Positions 42,120 through 55,694 of a stretch of DNA of 64,000 nt are shown piece by piece (position 1 is the first letter of the stretch; every line of letters begins with the position of its first letter). Source of the stretch: Sorex araneus (lineage: Eukaryota; Chordata; Mammalia; Eulipotyphla; Soricidae). The position numbers and the translations under genes are program-made. The notes under the pieces are model-generated. The model saw only the letters and a list, made by a program, of their open reading frames with translations, ran no database searches and was not told the DNA's origin. The stretch covers positions 51,065,292-51,129,291 of the forward strand of contig NC_073311.1 of the NCBI RefSeq assembly GCF_027595985.1, written 5' to 3'.

Positions 42120-42800
42120 ATTTTGGAGACAGCCACGCTGTGCTCTTAGTGTCCAACTGCATACGAGAGAAAGGAACAGAAGCCTGGAGAATCAAAGCCC
42201 CCTCACAAAACAGCCCAAACATTCACGCCCCAGATCACGCTAAGAAGGTTGTACAGGAAAGATGAAACAATTTATCAGGAATGGATATTTTCTAAACTCT
42301 TATGGGCAATCAAAAATCTGAGACTGATTGTGAAAGAGGAGGCCTCAGTTTACCCTTGCCAGCTGTTGTGATAGAAAAACAGGAGGGTTTTTTTTTTTTT
42401 TACTTCCAGCAAATTCCTAGACTTTTTCTAATAAGCAGGGAGTTGACAAATGTCCATCATAAAGTTCTTCCCCAGAGCTTAAGATCCTTGCATCCTCCAG
42501 AACATTTGCCAAGAGCCCAATGTTCATTTCAAAGGGTCTAGAGTAAAACCCTGATTTTTAACTTTCCTGTATTCCCTGTAACACAAAGACCTGGATTTCC
42601 TATAAAACTCCCACAAAAGAGCCATCCTGAGCTTACCCCTATACTAAGTTCCTCCCGCTTTGGGGACCCCCTTTTCTTTTCTCCTCTACTTTCTAATAAA
42701 CTTTTCTACTTCCTTACTCTGAGTCTGAGCATCTTTATTACTCAATATTTTCACTCTTGAAAATATCGAAGAACCCAGGAATCATGAATGAGCACAGAGA
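42120..42800 (+). mobile_element. Possible old LTR
   Basis: ACTTTCTAATAAACTTTTC and the ACTCTGAGTCTGAGC end look like LTR R-U5 sequence. No clear 5' end or target duplication was found. Confidence 0.3.
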
Positions 42801-43189
42801 CTTGCCTCACCTGCATCAGTAGTTTGGGGCTAGCAGTTCAATTCTGTGACAAATGGAAAGCACCTTCCTTTATAGGAAACTCCCAACCACCCTTCTCTTA
42901 GAAACTGCACTCAAAGCATACATGAATAATAATATCTGGTGCATAAAATAGTTCCATTACTTAAAATTTGTTAGTTTTTGGGAGGCCCATGCTGGATAGT
43001 TCAAGTATTGCTCAATGACTGGGAGTAACCTCTGACAGTGCTCCGAGTATTATAGCGCTAGAGCTCCTGTTTGCTGGAATCCTTTCAATTCTCTTCTCTC
43101 TATGATGTAGGTAGGTAGATAGGGAAAGACCCTCAGCAATGAAACCTAGGTCAACGAAATTTCTGGGAAGAAAAGTTCTTAGGTTGATC

Positions 43190-43685
43190 TGTTAGGGCAA
43201 GACTGCCCTGGGTGGGGCCAAAGACAACGAAAACCGTATATTTTCCACTCAGGCCTCTGCTATCTGCTTGCTCCAAGAGGAATGTGCGGGCTCCTGAGCT
43301 ACGACCATATAAGGGTATAATCTAAACAGATAGCCTCCTGGGCCCCTGCTCAGCCCTCGGACCCGTGCAGGCGCTTATGCAATTGTGATCTGTAAATCTA
43401 TAGGCTGGACAAGCAGATGGGTCTAATGGGATTGGAGGGAGAGGCATGTCGAATTATGAACTTATTGGCTAGGGAACGTGCGGGCTTTCGCGCTTTCACC
43501 GTAACGGCCTATATATAAGTAACCCCTGCAACCTGGGTCGGGGCCTTGCCTCGCACATGGGACTGGCGTGTCTCTGTGTGCGTGTGCATGACCCTGGCTA
43601 GCCAGCTTCATAAACTACCTGGTTGCTGATTGCATTCCTGCGTGGTCCTTGTCGGTGGTCGGAGATCCAGAACCGTGCCCTAACA
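43190..43685 (+). mobile_element. Solo LTR of an endogenous retrovirus, family 1
   Basis: 496 bp with perfect 10-bp terminal inverted repeats (TGTTAGGGCA and TGCCCTAACA). It contains a TATATATAAG box and a CATAAAC signal before a U5-like end. A second copy lies at 46,477. Flanks GATC and GACC may be a mutated 4-bp target duplication. No gag, pol or env adjoins it. Confidence 0.85.
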
Positions 43686-43991
43686 GACCCACCTCGTGGC
43701 TACAGAACAGACCTGATAATGATGTCTGTGGCCCCCACTGGCGACTTTTATAAAGCTGGGAGGAAAAGATGGTCACTTTCTCCCCACCTGGCCCTGCCAC
43801 CCAGGACCCAAGGTTGCTAGGTTCCTGTCTCACCTCGCAGAAAAGAATTTCAGGAGTAGACAAGCAGTGAAGGTAAGCAGATTTTATTTGGAGGTTTTTG
43901 AAGGGAAAGAAGAGAAAGTAACTAATGCGCTCAAGAGAGAACTGGGGCTTCTCCAGAGAGAGCCCCTACACACATCCCAGCATCAAACAAG

Positions 43992-44216
43992 ACAGAGGCA
44001 GGGTGGGGTGGTGGGGGGTGGGGTGAGGGTGGTGAGAGGGATACTGGGATCGTTGGTGGAGGTGAATGGGCACTGGTGGAGGGATGGGTAAACGATCACT
44101 GTATGAGTGAAATGCAAACACAGAAGTTCATAAGGTTTTAACTGTACCTCACAGTGATTCTCTAATAAAAAAATTTTAAAAAATAATAATTTCCGTATAT
44201 GCCATCTTTAAAAAAA
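43992..44216 (+). mobile_element. L1 3' end, plus strand, nested
   Basis: GGGTGGGGTGG-type polypurine tract, CTCACAGTGATTCTCTAATAAA, then an A-rich tail. It is bounded by near-identical AAACAAGACAG and AAACAAAACAG. The uninterrupted relative at 17.2 kb confirms insertion. Confidence 0.75.
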
Positions 44217-44414
44217 AAACAAAACAGGAAAGCATGAAAGTCCATATCTCAAGAGGGGAGATGCGGGCGACACACGTGCTCAGGCACTGTATGTGCTCGG
44301 CCACATGGGCGCAAGAGGCACTTGAACTTGGGCAGCATATGCATGCCCTTCCTTTGCTCAGGGTGGCTTTACAGGGCTTCTCCAACCTGCCCCCACGTGG
44401 GGCTTTTACCTTTA

Positions 44415-44846
44415 TTTTATTTTATTTTTTTCTGTGATTTATTTTATTTTATTTATTTTTTTTTCTTATTTTTTTTTTAAATTTTTTATTGAGTCACCAT
44501 GTGGAAAGTTACAAAGTTTTCAGGTTTAAATCTCAGTTATACAATGCTCGAATACCCATCCCTTCACCAGTGCTCATATTCCACCACCAAGAATCCCAGT
44601 ATAGCTCCACCCCGCACCCCCACACCCCTAGCCCCCCCCCTAAGCCCCCCCCCCTGCCTGTGTAACTAATAAATTTCACTTTACTTTCACTTTGATTGCA
44701 TACAATATTTCAACAAAACTCACTATTATTGTTTGGAGAGTCTCTCCCCTAAAGTCAGACCTGCTGAAAAGGAAGCATTAGATAATTTGTTTTCCATTGC
44801 TGAGGATGAAGAGGTATGAGGTCGAGTGACCACACTTAGCGGCTCA
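44415..44846 (-). mobile_element. L1 3' end, minus strand, nested
   Basis: ATTGAGTCACCATGTGGAAA-type L1 tail with a perfect 15-bp target duplication GGGCTTTTACCTTTA (44400-44414, 44847-44861). Confidence 0.88.
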
Positions 44847-45189
44847 GGGCTTTTACCTTTAAACGCTTGTGAAGTTAAAAGTCAGTCATGAGTAATGAAG
44901 TCCAGGATTGTTGATGAATACACTTTAGTCAAAGAATGTAAGGATATGTAAGCAGCTTCTTAAGGAGTTATCTATAAACATAGTTATAAATATGCAATTA
45001 TAACTCATAGAAAAGCTAGAAATGGCTGCTTACCCATGAACTGGTATGCAGAGGGGTAGGAAGCTTTGGAAATGCATCCTAGGATGAATGGTCCAATGGA
45101 GGAAGGCCTTTGAGACACAAGCACCCGCCCTTCTGAGGAGATGGAAAAATCATTGAGATGCAAATTTTCAGGCCCTGATACTTCTTGGA

Positions 45190-46245
45190 GAGGCTCACTA
45201 GAAAAAAGTCCCTACTACAAATATCAAAAGAGGACTGTCATCAGCTCCAAGCTCTCTCTACTTCCCCTTTTGCTACTATTCTGCTGAAAGGGCCTGCATC
45301 CCAGCCTGAGATGTGCATCTCTGTCTGTGATGTGTACTTTCTTCATGGCTTATCATTTCTATGTTGGAAAATTGCTGCAGATCTACCTGGGATGCGTTCT
45401 TTGCTTTTCCACTCTAGAGAAGCCTTGCTTTCTACCTTTCACTCTGATAAAACCCAATACTTTGCTGAGACAAAAAAAAAAAATGTTGCAGGCAGAGAAT
45501 GAGATAGGGTTGGTTATGTATTTTGGGAAAAACAATTTGGAACCTGAATCATTTAAAGTCAGTGCAAGGGTCATAAATGACCTTTGAGACAAAACACTCT
45601 GAAGACTCAAAGGTTCAAAGACTCCAAGTCTCAGAAGAGCTAGAAAGGTTTTGCAATGCAAAAATCCCAGCCAGGAGTGTGGGTGGGTCCTGGGAAGGAG
45701 AAGTCTCAGGAATGTACAGGCAAAAGCTGTGGTGAGATCTGCAGACGGGTGGCCAGAAGCTCAAAACTTTTCTCCATCAAAAGCCCCATTAACTCCCACT
45801 TGTGTGCAAAATCTAGGACAAAGGCTTTATAGAAAGCATCCACATTTAGCCTGCCCCAGACAGCCTCTCTGGTTTTCTTTTCCATTCTGGAGAAATCCAA
45901 GTTTCTCAGCATTAATTTTTCTCTCTGGTCTCCCCTTGTGTTCCAACTACATTTGTTTCACTTTACTAATCATTTCTTCCAGGTTTTTTTTTTTTTAACC
46001 TCCTCATGAGCGAAGGTGACAGACTGGAAAGATTTAGGATTGACCTTCTTTCCTAGGACAGAACAATTTCTTGCTCCAGCCTGATTTCCAAGCCCCCCTG
46101 AGAAATAAATTAATTAGCAGGAATTATTTCCCATGCAGGGTAGAATAAGTGGAACCCAGGTATGGTGAGATTTGTTTTGGATTGTCTATTTGGGGGCCAC
46201 ACTTTAAATGATATAGTAAAAAAAACCCTTGTATTAATTTTCCGT
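45190..46245. other. Unassigned
   Basis: May be the outer part of the family 4 LTR or its flank. A short open frame at 45,185-45,502 shows no recognisable motif. Confidence 0.35.
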
Positions 46246-46249
46246 AGGT

Positions 46250-46470
46250 TTATCTACAGTGGCTTAACTTGTGCCCAGGCAAGAAAGAGCCCTGAGCACA
46301 GAGTCAGGTTAAGCCCTGAGCACTGTAGATCATGGTCACAAAGTTTTCCACCAATGAAGAAAACCAGTTCTATATTTTCATGCAAATATAGCGCTGTTGC
46401 ACTGTCTTCCTGTTGTTCATTGATTTGCCCTAGTGGGCACCGTAATGTCTGCATTATGACACTTGTTGTT
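46250..46470. mobile_element. SINE fragments beside LTR 46,477
   Basis: GAGCCCTGAGCACAGAGTCA (+) and the reversed RTE-type end GTTGTTCATTGATTTGCCCT, then AGTGGGCACCGTAATGTCT. The LTR cut this second piece. Confidence 0.65.
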
Positions 46471-46476
46471 TAATAG

Positions 46477-47023
46477 TGTGAGGAACTGGCCCAGAAACAG
46501 ACCATAGGAATTAGTTTAGCTTTCTCAAGATTCTATTTACAGGAGCCTGCATTTGCAGAATAACTTGTTTTTCTTCCCCTGAGCAAGGAACTCGGATACA
46601 GGCGCCCCAGGTTGCAAGTCAGACCAGATAACCAGATGCCTCTTAGATGCGTCTTACAGAACCCATGCCACTAGACCCATGACTGCCCTAAAACCCAGGA
46701 CTTTCCTGAACATTGACGCAAATGCTGGTCTCTAAAACTATAGGCTAAGGAGTGATGTCCTTCTAAATGGATTGGTTAGGAAAGTATGTATCATTACAAA
46801 TCTATTGGCTATGAAATGCGCGGGCTCTGTTGGAATGGCCGGTGTAGGCCTATCTAAGATCTTCTTTGAAGAAGCTCGGAGCCTTGCCTTGAACACGGGA
46901 CCTGCTTGTCACTGTGTGCATATGCACGACTCTGGCTAGCCAGCTTAATAAACTACCCCCTTGCTGATTGCATTCCTGTGTGGTCCTTGTCTGTGGTCAG
47001 AGATCCAGAACCATGCCCTAACA
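46477..47023 (+). mobile_element. Solo LTR of an endogenous retrovirus, family 1 (older copy)
   Basis: 547 bp, TGTGAGG...CCCTAACA, clearly related to 43190-43685 over its 3' half (CTGGCTAGCCAGCTT, AATAAAC, TTGCTGATTGCATTCCT). It is flanked by the perfect 5-bp duplication AATAG (46472-46476, 47024-47028). Confidence 0.85.
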
Positions 47024-47028
47024 AATAG

Positions 47029-48094
47029 CCTTGCAAATATATGGTTATTAAAATAGTTTTTACCCAATATATTTGCAATTATCTATGTGGAACATTGAAA
47101 GAAAAAAAGCACGTTTCTTTTCCATTATGTTGAGTTTCTATATTTTTATGTATTAGAGGTAGACAATGCTCAATGACATTCAGCTCAGCCATTGATAGCT
47201 AGTTGACACTGAGCATACATTTCTGAAAATTCTGTGTGTGTTCAACTATAAAATTGAGGTCTGTGCTATAAATAACAGGTTTATGAAGATGAGTAAGATA
47301 AATTCTGCAAGATATTTATCAGGCTTTTAGTGTATGAATTATTTTCCAAAATCATTTTACTACTTTTGGGATACATGCCAAATATAACTAGCTTTAGACT
47401 ACTTATCTTCTGAATAATTAGGGTAAGTATAAATTTTAATAACAGTCCTTCATATGACATTTTCTCCTTGGGCTTATTTCAAATGAATTAACTGGGCCTT
47501 ACAAATGAGTAAACAGAGAGAATGTTAATGAATAAGAGTTTAGAACAAACCTGAGTTCTTTAGTATGGCAGAGTTTTATTAATCTTAATGGTCCTATTTA
47601 TGTATTGATGCATATAAATCTTTTAAAGGAAGCCTATTACTTCCTCACTCTTTTCTCTCTGCCTGCTTCACCCACAGATATAGACCATGGGTCTTTACAG
47701 TATAGATACATTTATTGAAATTCAAGAGATTCAAAGGCCTTTTAGTAATACATTGTAAAAATAATGGGGTTAGGTTTCAAGTAGTGACTTAAGTGTCACT
47801 TTTGGTATATGTGTTAAATGTGAGAACCAAATGGTTCACTTAGCTGGTCACTGCTATTTCCAGATTAATGGGTTAATCAGCCACAGTGGCAGCTGAGTTG
47901 CTCTTTGTAGAATGTTTATGATGCTCTCAGACCTATGTGGTTTCAGTCCCACCTGACATACTTATTTATACTTATTGCAGAATGTGCATTGTAAGTTTAA
48001 AATAATGTATATGCTTCCTCCACTGGGTATTATAAACCCAGTGAAATCAGAGAACAACATTATTTTAATTTAAAATGTGGGTATAAACATGCCA
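47029..48094. other. No gene or repeat recognised
   Basis: AT-rich intergenic DNA. Confidence 0.45.
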
Positions 48095-48893
48095 CAGAGA
48101 TGTCTCCAGACCTCGACCCAGGCTGTCTTAAGTGGGGCAACTCGGGGTGGGGTGGGTGAGTTTCCCTCACTGCCCCAATAGAGCCCTGGCAGCTAAAACC
48201 TCCAGAACTCAATTGCTACCATGCTCACAGTCGCTCTCCAAGGCTCAAACGAGCCTCAACCATGAGCGAATCTGCAGAAAAACCCAGCTATGCAGGACCT
48301 GTGACTGAAATCTCCAAGCCCTTTCTCGGCACGAATGGGTCTCCTCCTCCCATCTCCCAAGTTTACCAGTAGCTTGGCAGTCACGCCCACAAACTGCCCC
48401 CAGCCCGTGTAATCTCACCAATGGCCATGATCCAGAGACTCAGGAATAAAGCTCCCAGGAGAGAGTAACACGGGCCTCACACATGAGTAAATCTGCTGCA
48501 TAATCGTATTCTAAATTTTAAAATTCCTGGATCAGCCTCTCATACTCTATGCCATGATGTACCAAGAGTAGTACACCATGTTTGGTGGGGGTTAGCAAGC
48601 ATGCTAGTAGCCTCTTATACAAGGCCTTAATTGATCCAGGATGAAATACAACAATCTTCATACACTTTCCTCTAAGGAAACTTTATTGGACTATTTTTAG
48701 CTGATTTTTCATAATAAGCAATACAAAATTAACTGTTTTGGTTTTGCTTTGGGAGACACAGTTTGGGTTTTAGGGCAGAAGCATTCAAAATATGATGGTG
48801 GAAAGGTGCAATGGTGGTGGGATTGGTGTTTGACTATTGAATGTAACAAATTATTTTGAAAACTTTATAAAAATAAAATAAAATTTAAAAAAT
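48095..48893 (+). mobile_element. Old L1-like 3' end
   Basis: The end resembles GGTGGTGGGATTGGTGTTTG, then GAATGTAACAAATTATT and AAATAAAATAAAATTT. The upstream part (48,100-48,480) is CpG-containing UTR-like sequence. The family assignment is tentative. Confidence 0.5.
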
Positions 48894-49099
48894 ATGGGTA
48901 ACAGCAATGTCATCATTATTTAGACATTTATTTTTCTGTCTAACTATAAAATAGTTTGACATGGTAGGTGTTTTTAATAGAGATATTCTTAATATATTTA
49001 AAAATAGGCTTATTTCTTTTACTTGAATAAATTATTTCTGAATTTGAAGAACAATTGATTGCCACTTTTATTTTAGATGTTATTTGTCCATTTTTGCTT

Positions 49100-49435
49100 G
49101 TTTATTTTAGTTTTGGGATCACACCTGGCACTGCACAAGGCTTACTCTTGGCTCTGCACTCAGGCATCATTCCTGGTAAATCTCCAGGGACCATATTTGG
49201 TATAGAGGACTCTCTCTGTCCTCTGTGCTCACTTCTTTTTATGAAAGCAGATTTGTTTGTTTGTTTGTTTGTTTTTTCAGGTCACACCCAGTGATACAGG
49301 GGTTACTATTGGCTCTGCATTCAGAATTACTCCTGGGATAGTTGGCAGAACCATATGGGATGCCAGGAATTGAACCCTGTTGGCCATATTATGCAAGGCA
49401 AATGCCCTCCTCACTGTACTATCTACTCCAGCCCC
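49100..49435 (-). mobile_element. Two SINEs (49,100-49,205 partial; 49,270-49,435)
   Basis: Both show GATCACACC/GGTCACACCC, GGCTCTGCACTCAGG and ACCATAT(G) in reversed order. Confidence 0.85.
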
Positions 49436-49757
49436 TGAGAAGTAGTTATTCATTCATTAATTAATTCATTTATTCATTTTAAAATTTTACTTTTATAAAG
49501 TTGTTTACAATAATTTATACATTCAATGTTCCAACACCAATCCATCAAAATTACACCTTCCCATCACCTTTATTTCTAATTTTCCTACCACCACCTAAGC
49601 CTGCCCCAAAGGCAGATCATAAATAATTTATTTTGTATTGTTTATAATGAATAATTCACTAAAAATGATCCAAAAAGAGTTCCTTAGAAGAAAGTGTGTG
49701 AAAATTGTTATATTTCACCTTGGAGCCATTAAGCCCTTGTTGAGCTTTGTGTGCTAA

Positions 49758-49842
49758 TATATATATATATACATATATATACACACATATATACATATAT
49801 ATTTCTGCTAATATATATGTGTATATATATTAGCATTTCTAA
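49758..49842. repeat. (TA)n/(TATACA)n simple repeat
   Basis: Alternating ATATAT and ACACAT blocks containing the inverted arms GCTAATATAT and ATATATTAGC. Confidence 0.85.
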
Positions 49843-50114
49843 CTATGTCTGTTATGACACTATTATAATAGTTAAAGTGTGCAAACAGCCCAATTGCTCA
49901 GCCAAGTGTATGAAGAAATTGTGATATATATTCACTACTCAGTTATAAGAAAACATGAAGTAAAAAAGCCTGCTACAATATAAACAGCATTAGAGAATGC
50001 CATATTAAGTGAAATCAAAAGTAGAAAGGCATATTCTGGATAATCTCACTTAGATATTTATATAACGAAACAAAGTAACAGAATATGAGATGTACAATGA
50101 AAACAAAACCTTAG

Positions 50115-51453
<1,339 letters not shown>

Positions 51454-52139
51454 GGGGTGGTGACATGGGCTCAGGTGGGAGAGAAGGCACATAGACATAT
51501 GCGCCGCTACTGCAGTGGGGGAGCATCGCACAGGACAGGTCAAACCAGGGGGCAAACCGCAGACTTTGGAAACTGATGTGAAGATATCAAGCAGGGGTGG
51601 GGGATGAAAGAGGGTCCAACAGGGAAGAGTCCTATAAATAACGGTAGACGGTGCCGGCATATCGACATTTTGATTGTACCGCATAGTAATCACACTACTT
51701 AAACAGTTATGCTCTTGTAAATCATTATTGCCTCAATAAAATAAACAGAAGCAATAAAATCAACTTCTAGACTTGGTATAAACTATTAGTTAACAGGAAG
51801 AAAAGGGAATGGGAGGAAGGAATGAGCAGAGGATCCACAGAAGTGGTGGGAGTGCACTTGGATGCTGGGATACGCAGAAGTGTGATGATAAGCATCTGGA
51901 ATTCCATAATACTGCAAGCCTATTGTATATCAATAAAACATTTTGATAGTAAGACAAGGATGAATCTTTTACTTCTTAAAATAATTTTTAGTTATGACTC
52001 TTTTACATTCTAAGATAATTTTCAGTTATGTTTCCCGGTTCTTAATAAGGAATTAATATTATTATTACATTTGTTTTTATTCCTAATTTAATTTTGAATT
52101 TTATAAATTCTTTGTTCATCTTGACTGTGTTTCCATTTA
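51454..52139. other. Unassigned flank of the NPM1 pseudogene
   Basis: 51,540-51,750 has a GGGTGGGGGATG tract and AATAAAATAAA, suggesting an old L1 tail, but the match is weak. Confidence 0.35.
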
Positions 52140-53280
52140 TTTTATAGTTTGAAGTATGTCTGCATTCTTGAATGTGATGAAGAGTTCCGATCTGCATCTT
52201 CCCAGGATATAGGCCCAGCAGTCTGCAAAGCAGAAAGTTTCTTCTCAAAATCAGGTGTTGAAGACTTGCTGCATATCAATTAGAAAAAAATATTTGAAAA
52301 TGTTACGACATGAAACAAAATAAATTTAAATTTAATTAAACCCAGGCTAAAAAACTGGTAGACTTGTCAGACTGTGTTAGGTATTTTTTAACCATCCGAG
52401 GAATGAAATTATATTGATAAGATGACTTGTATTTGAATAAAGTTTTATATGAATGCATTGATTAGCATTTACATTTGCTTTTATCTTTCAGAGACCAGAT
52501 TGTTAGGAGTGATGTTTAGAAAGTCACGGACAGGGGCTAGAGCAATAGCATAGTGGGTAGGGCATTTGCCTTGCACACTGCCGACCCGGGTTCAATTCCC
52601 AGCATCCCATATGGTTCCCTGAGCACCACCAAGAGTAACTCCTGAGTGCAGAGCCAGGAGTAATCCCTGTGCATCGCCTGGTGTGACCCAAAGAGAAAAA
52701 AAATAAAGTCATGGACAACTCACTGAGTGCTAAAGGATACTGAGAAAATAATACAAAGTAGGAAAAATGATAAAAAGTGATGCCAGATCTATAACTGAAA
52801 ATGATCAAAGAAGACATTGTCTTCTTTTCTGCAAGATATATTTCCATAATGTTATCTTAAACTACAGTGTATTCTTTTATATCTGTGACAGTGCAAGGGA
52901 TGGATCAAAGTGATTGACGTAGTAACTTGTTTAACCTAAGGTAAGTCTGACCAAAGGTGCAAACTAAAGAGAATAAAGAACTAAACAGCAGTAAGTGAGC
53001 TTCCTGTGTGGTTGTCTCCAGATCATTTGTATTACTGAATTCTGTGCTTGCCTATCAGAGTCTCTCATGGGACAGACATTATTAGACTGAGCATTTCTTT
53101 TTTTAATCTGTGTTCTGCTTCTTTTTCTGCACTCTTGATGGTTTCTTAGAACTAGCACAATTCTTAAATTCAAGTTTCTTTGAAAAGACTTCAGAACTGC
53201 TTCTTCCCAGGATATACGCCCAGCACTTTGCAAAACAGGAAGTTTCTTCTCAAAATCAGGTATCGAATACTTTATAACTA
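52140..53280 (+). repeat. Duplicated exon-like block (52,175-52,265 and 53,185-53,275)
   Basis: Both copies share CTTCCCAGGATATA, GCCCAGCA, CTGCAAAG or TTTGCAAAAC, and GAAAGTTTCTTCTCAAAATC, then AGGT. Each reads as a pyrimidine-AG acceptor, about 49 bp, and an AG|GT donor. They lie 2.4-3.5 kb upstream of the receptor's first coding exon and could be alternative 5' UTR exons. This is inference only. Confidence 0.4.
52533..52704 (+). mobile_element. SINE, poly(A) subtype
   Basis: Flanked by AAAGTCACGGACA and AAAGTCATGGACA (one mismatch). Complete head and B box. Confidence 0.95.
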
Positions 53281-54626
53281 TTAATCTTATTCACCCAAAC
53301 GTTTTTAAAAAACAACTTTAGGAATAATGGAGAAGATAAAGTTAAAGTTCCAGATCAAAGACAGATTGTTTTTAGCAATATGCCAGTAAATATTTTCTAA
53401 GCAGTGGGTGTAATTATATATTGAATTTTCAATTCATCTCTATCCCTATCTCCCTCTACGTATATTATTAGAAGAAAGGCATGAAAAGCATGGGTGACTT
53501 AGTAGGTAAGGTGGACAGAGGGAAAGACATGTAAAGAATGAAAAAAAAGTAAAACACAGGAAGATAAGACCATATATGATTCAATGCAGAAAAGCTGTTG
53601 TATTTATTATTTATTTTTATTATTTATATTTTAATGTCATCATTTATTGTCTTATATGATTGTTTTATGACACTTAGAAATTATTGTGTCATATAAAACA
53701 TAGATTCAAATAAAACAAAGATAAACAAAATTCATTAAGGAATAGTACAATGAATTTTCCCATAGGAAGTATTTTTTGATTAAAAGAACTTGAACTTTCT
53801 GTCTTATAGAAGGTGTGTTTAAAATCTCATTTTGATTGTTTTCCTATTTTATAAGTGGTTTCAATAAGGAGAAATGTTTTCCAAATTATAAGTCTGATCT
53901 AAACTTTGTTTAGTACACAAATAGCTTTAAAGATAAATTTACATGATAAAAATGTCTAGGATGCCGTTACAGCAATAATAATGATAATTAAGATAAACAC
54001 ATGGTTTTATAGCAAAGGAGACTTCAATGAAAGCAAGAAAAGAAAATGATAAAATGAAAAATGAAGATTTGTGAGATGAATAATAATAAACTACTATTAG
54101 TGAAATAAATCTGGAAGTTTTATTTAAGGTGGTTGGATTTAATTTACAGATTATAAATTTAAGCTAGATTTATTACAAGTAAAACAGGAGGAGGAAAATA
54201 TATCAGAGAAAAAATATCAGAATTTCAATGAAACATATGGTATGCAAAGTTGCCTATGTCATGTTGAAAGACATAGCTCTATCAGGGAGTCATGAAGAAA
54301 TGGAGAGAGGAGTAAGGAATGAGGAGACAGAAATGATGGTAGAATCAGGTGATGTTTTGAAGCAACATAAATGCCAGATAGTGAAGATCAGTGTCATTCT
54401 ATCAGATATAAGAAATCCATTAGATCACTTTTTGCATTTTTATCAGTATCTGATATTTAGAGACATGTAAAACTAAATAATATTGCATGTCAGATAAAAT
54501 TTTTTAGTTTTTGTTTCTTAAATAACTTTTACATTAGTAAATATATACAAATTACTGCATATTTGATTTCTTTCCCAAGTCTATTATCATCAGACCAATT
54601 TCACTTACATATTTCATAGTTAGCAT
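53281..54626. other. Putative receptor upstream region, unassigned
   Basis: AT-rich. No repeat recognised. An 80-codon open frame (54,228-54,470) has no motif I know. Confidence 0.4.
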
Positions 54627-54639
54627 TGTTGGAATATAT

Positions 54640-55655
54640 ATATATATATTTTTTTTTTAGTAGAAACTCAAGTTCTGTTTATTGATATTGAACCTAATGC
54701 ATGTATGTTACACCATAATTGTGCATTATCTATAAATTTGCATATATGTAAATAAATTACTTTAATAGAAACCATTACAAATCTTAAAACCACTGACAAG
54801 TATTCTTTAATTCATTTAATGCGTGTGCAATGTGAAAACAATAGCATTCTTTCCTAAGGGCTCACTGTGTGCTTGGTAGCATCCCAAAAATCTCTTTTCT
54901 TTTCAACTATGAATTATAAACTCCATTTCCTCACCAACAAATGATAGCTCTGAATATTTAAAATTAAGATTCTTAACATAGAGTTGAAAGAGTACTGTAT
55001 TAGTATTCACCATCACTTATGTTTGACTCTTCTATTCAGCTACTTCATAGGTATTTGGAAGAGAAGTGATTAAAATTCACCACATACACATTAAAAGTTC
55101 TTGCTCACTTCGCTTGTGTAGATTACTTAAGTGAAAATAATGAACTATTCTTTTTTTTTTTTTGAGGTTAAACACTATTTATTTATTTATTTATTTATTT
55201 TTTATAATTTATTTATTTTTAATTAGAGAATCACCGTGAGGGTACAGTTACAGATTTATACACTTTTGTGCTTATACTTCCCTCATACAAAGTTCGGGAA
55301 CCCATCCCTTCACCAGTGCCCATTCTCCACCACCCGTAAACCCAGCGTCCCTCCCACCCTCCCCAATCCCATCTCCCCCCCACCCCACCCTGCCACTGTG
55401 GCAGGGCATTCCCTTCTGTTCTCTCTCTCTAATTAGCTGTGGGAGACTAATACCCAAGAACTGTAGAAATAAGTACCAGGAGGTTGACCCCATGGCTTCG
55501 CGGCTGGCCTCACGTTCCGGGGAAAGGGCAACTCAGAGAAGCGATCACCAACTACATTGTAGTTGAAGGCCATGTGGGGGAAGGGAGTTGCGGGCTGAAT
55601 GAGGGCTAGAGACTGAGCACAGAGGCCACTCAACACCTTTATTGCAAACCACAAC
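54640..55655 (-). mobile_element. L1 insertion with 5' inversion and 3' transduction
   Basis: Direct 13-bp repeats TGTTGGAATATAT (54627-54639, 55656-55668) bound the block. 55,196-55,438 is an L1 3' end on the minus strand. 55,439-55,655 is the adjacent L1 segment in inverted orientation (twin priming). The left half (54,660-55,150) is not L1. It ends in AATAAA (minus strand, at 54678-54683) and a T run (54,649-54,658), as expected for a read-through transcript. Confidence 0.72.
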
Positions 55656-55694
55656 TGTTGGAATATATTTTTATCATATTTTTGCCCTTCAGGC

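Larger units (their letters stand above)
43815..45190 (-). mobile_element. Probable LTR, family 4, carrying two nested L1 tails
   Basis: TGTCTCACCTCGCAGAAAAG, then AGCAGATTTTATTTGGAGG, reads as a reversed R-U5 region. The same sequence recurs at 17,066-17,335 without the L1s. Here the element is interrupted by a plus L1 end and a minus L1 end. The right limit is uncertain. Confidence 0.55.

Noticed and set aside
43190-47023. A complete provirus between two LTRs
   Set aside because: The LTRs differ in length and age, the second has its own 5-bp duplication, and the interior is SINE/L1/LTR debris without gag or pol.
54228-54470. 80-codon open frame upstream of the receptor
   Set aside because: No domain, no splice context and AT-rich composition. 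Not supported as a gene.
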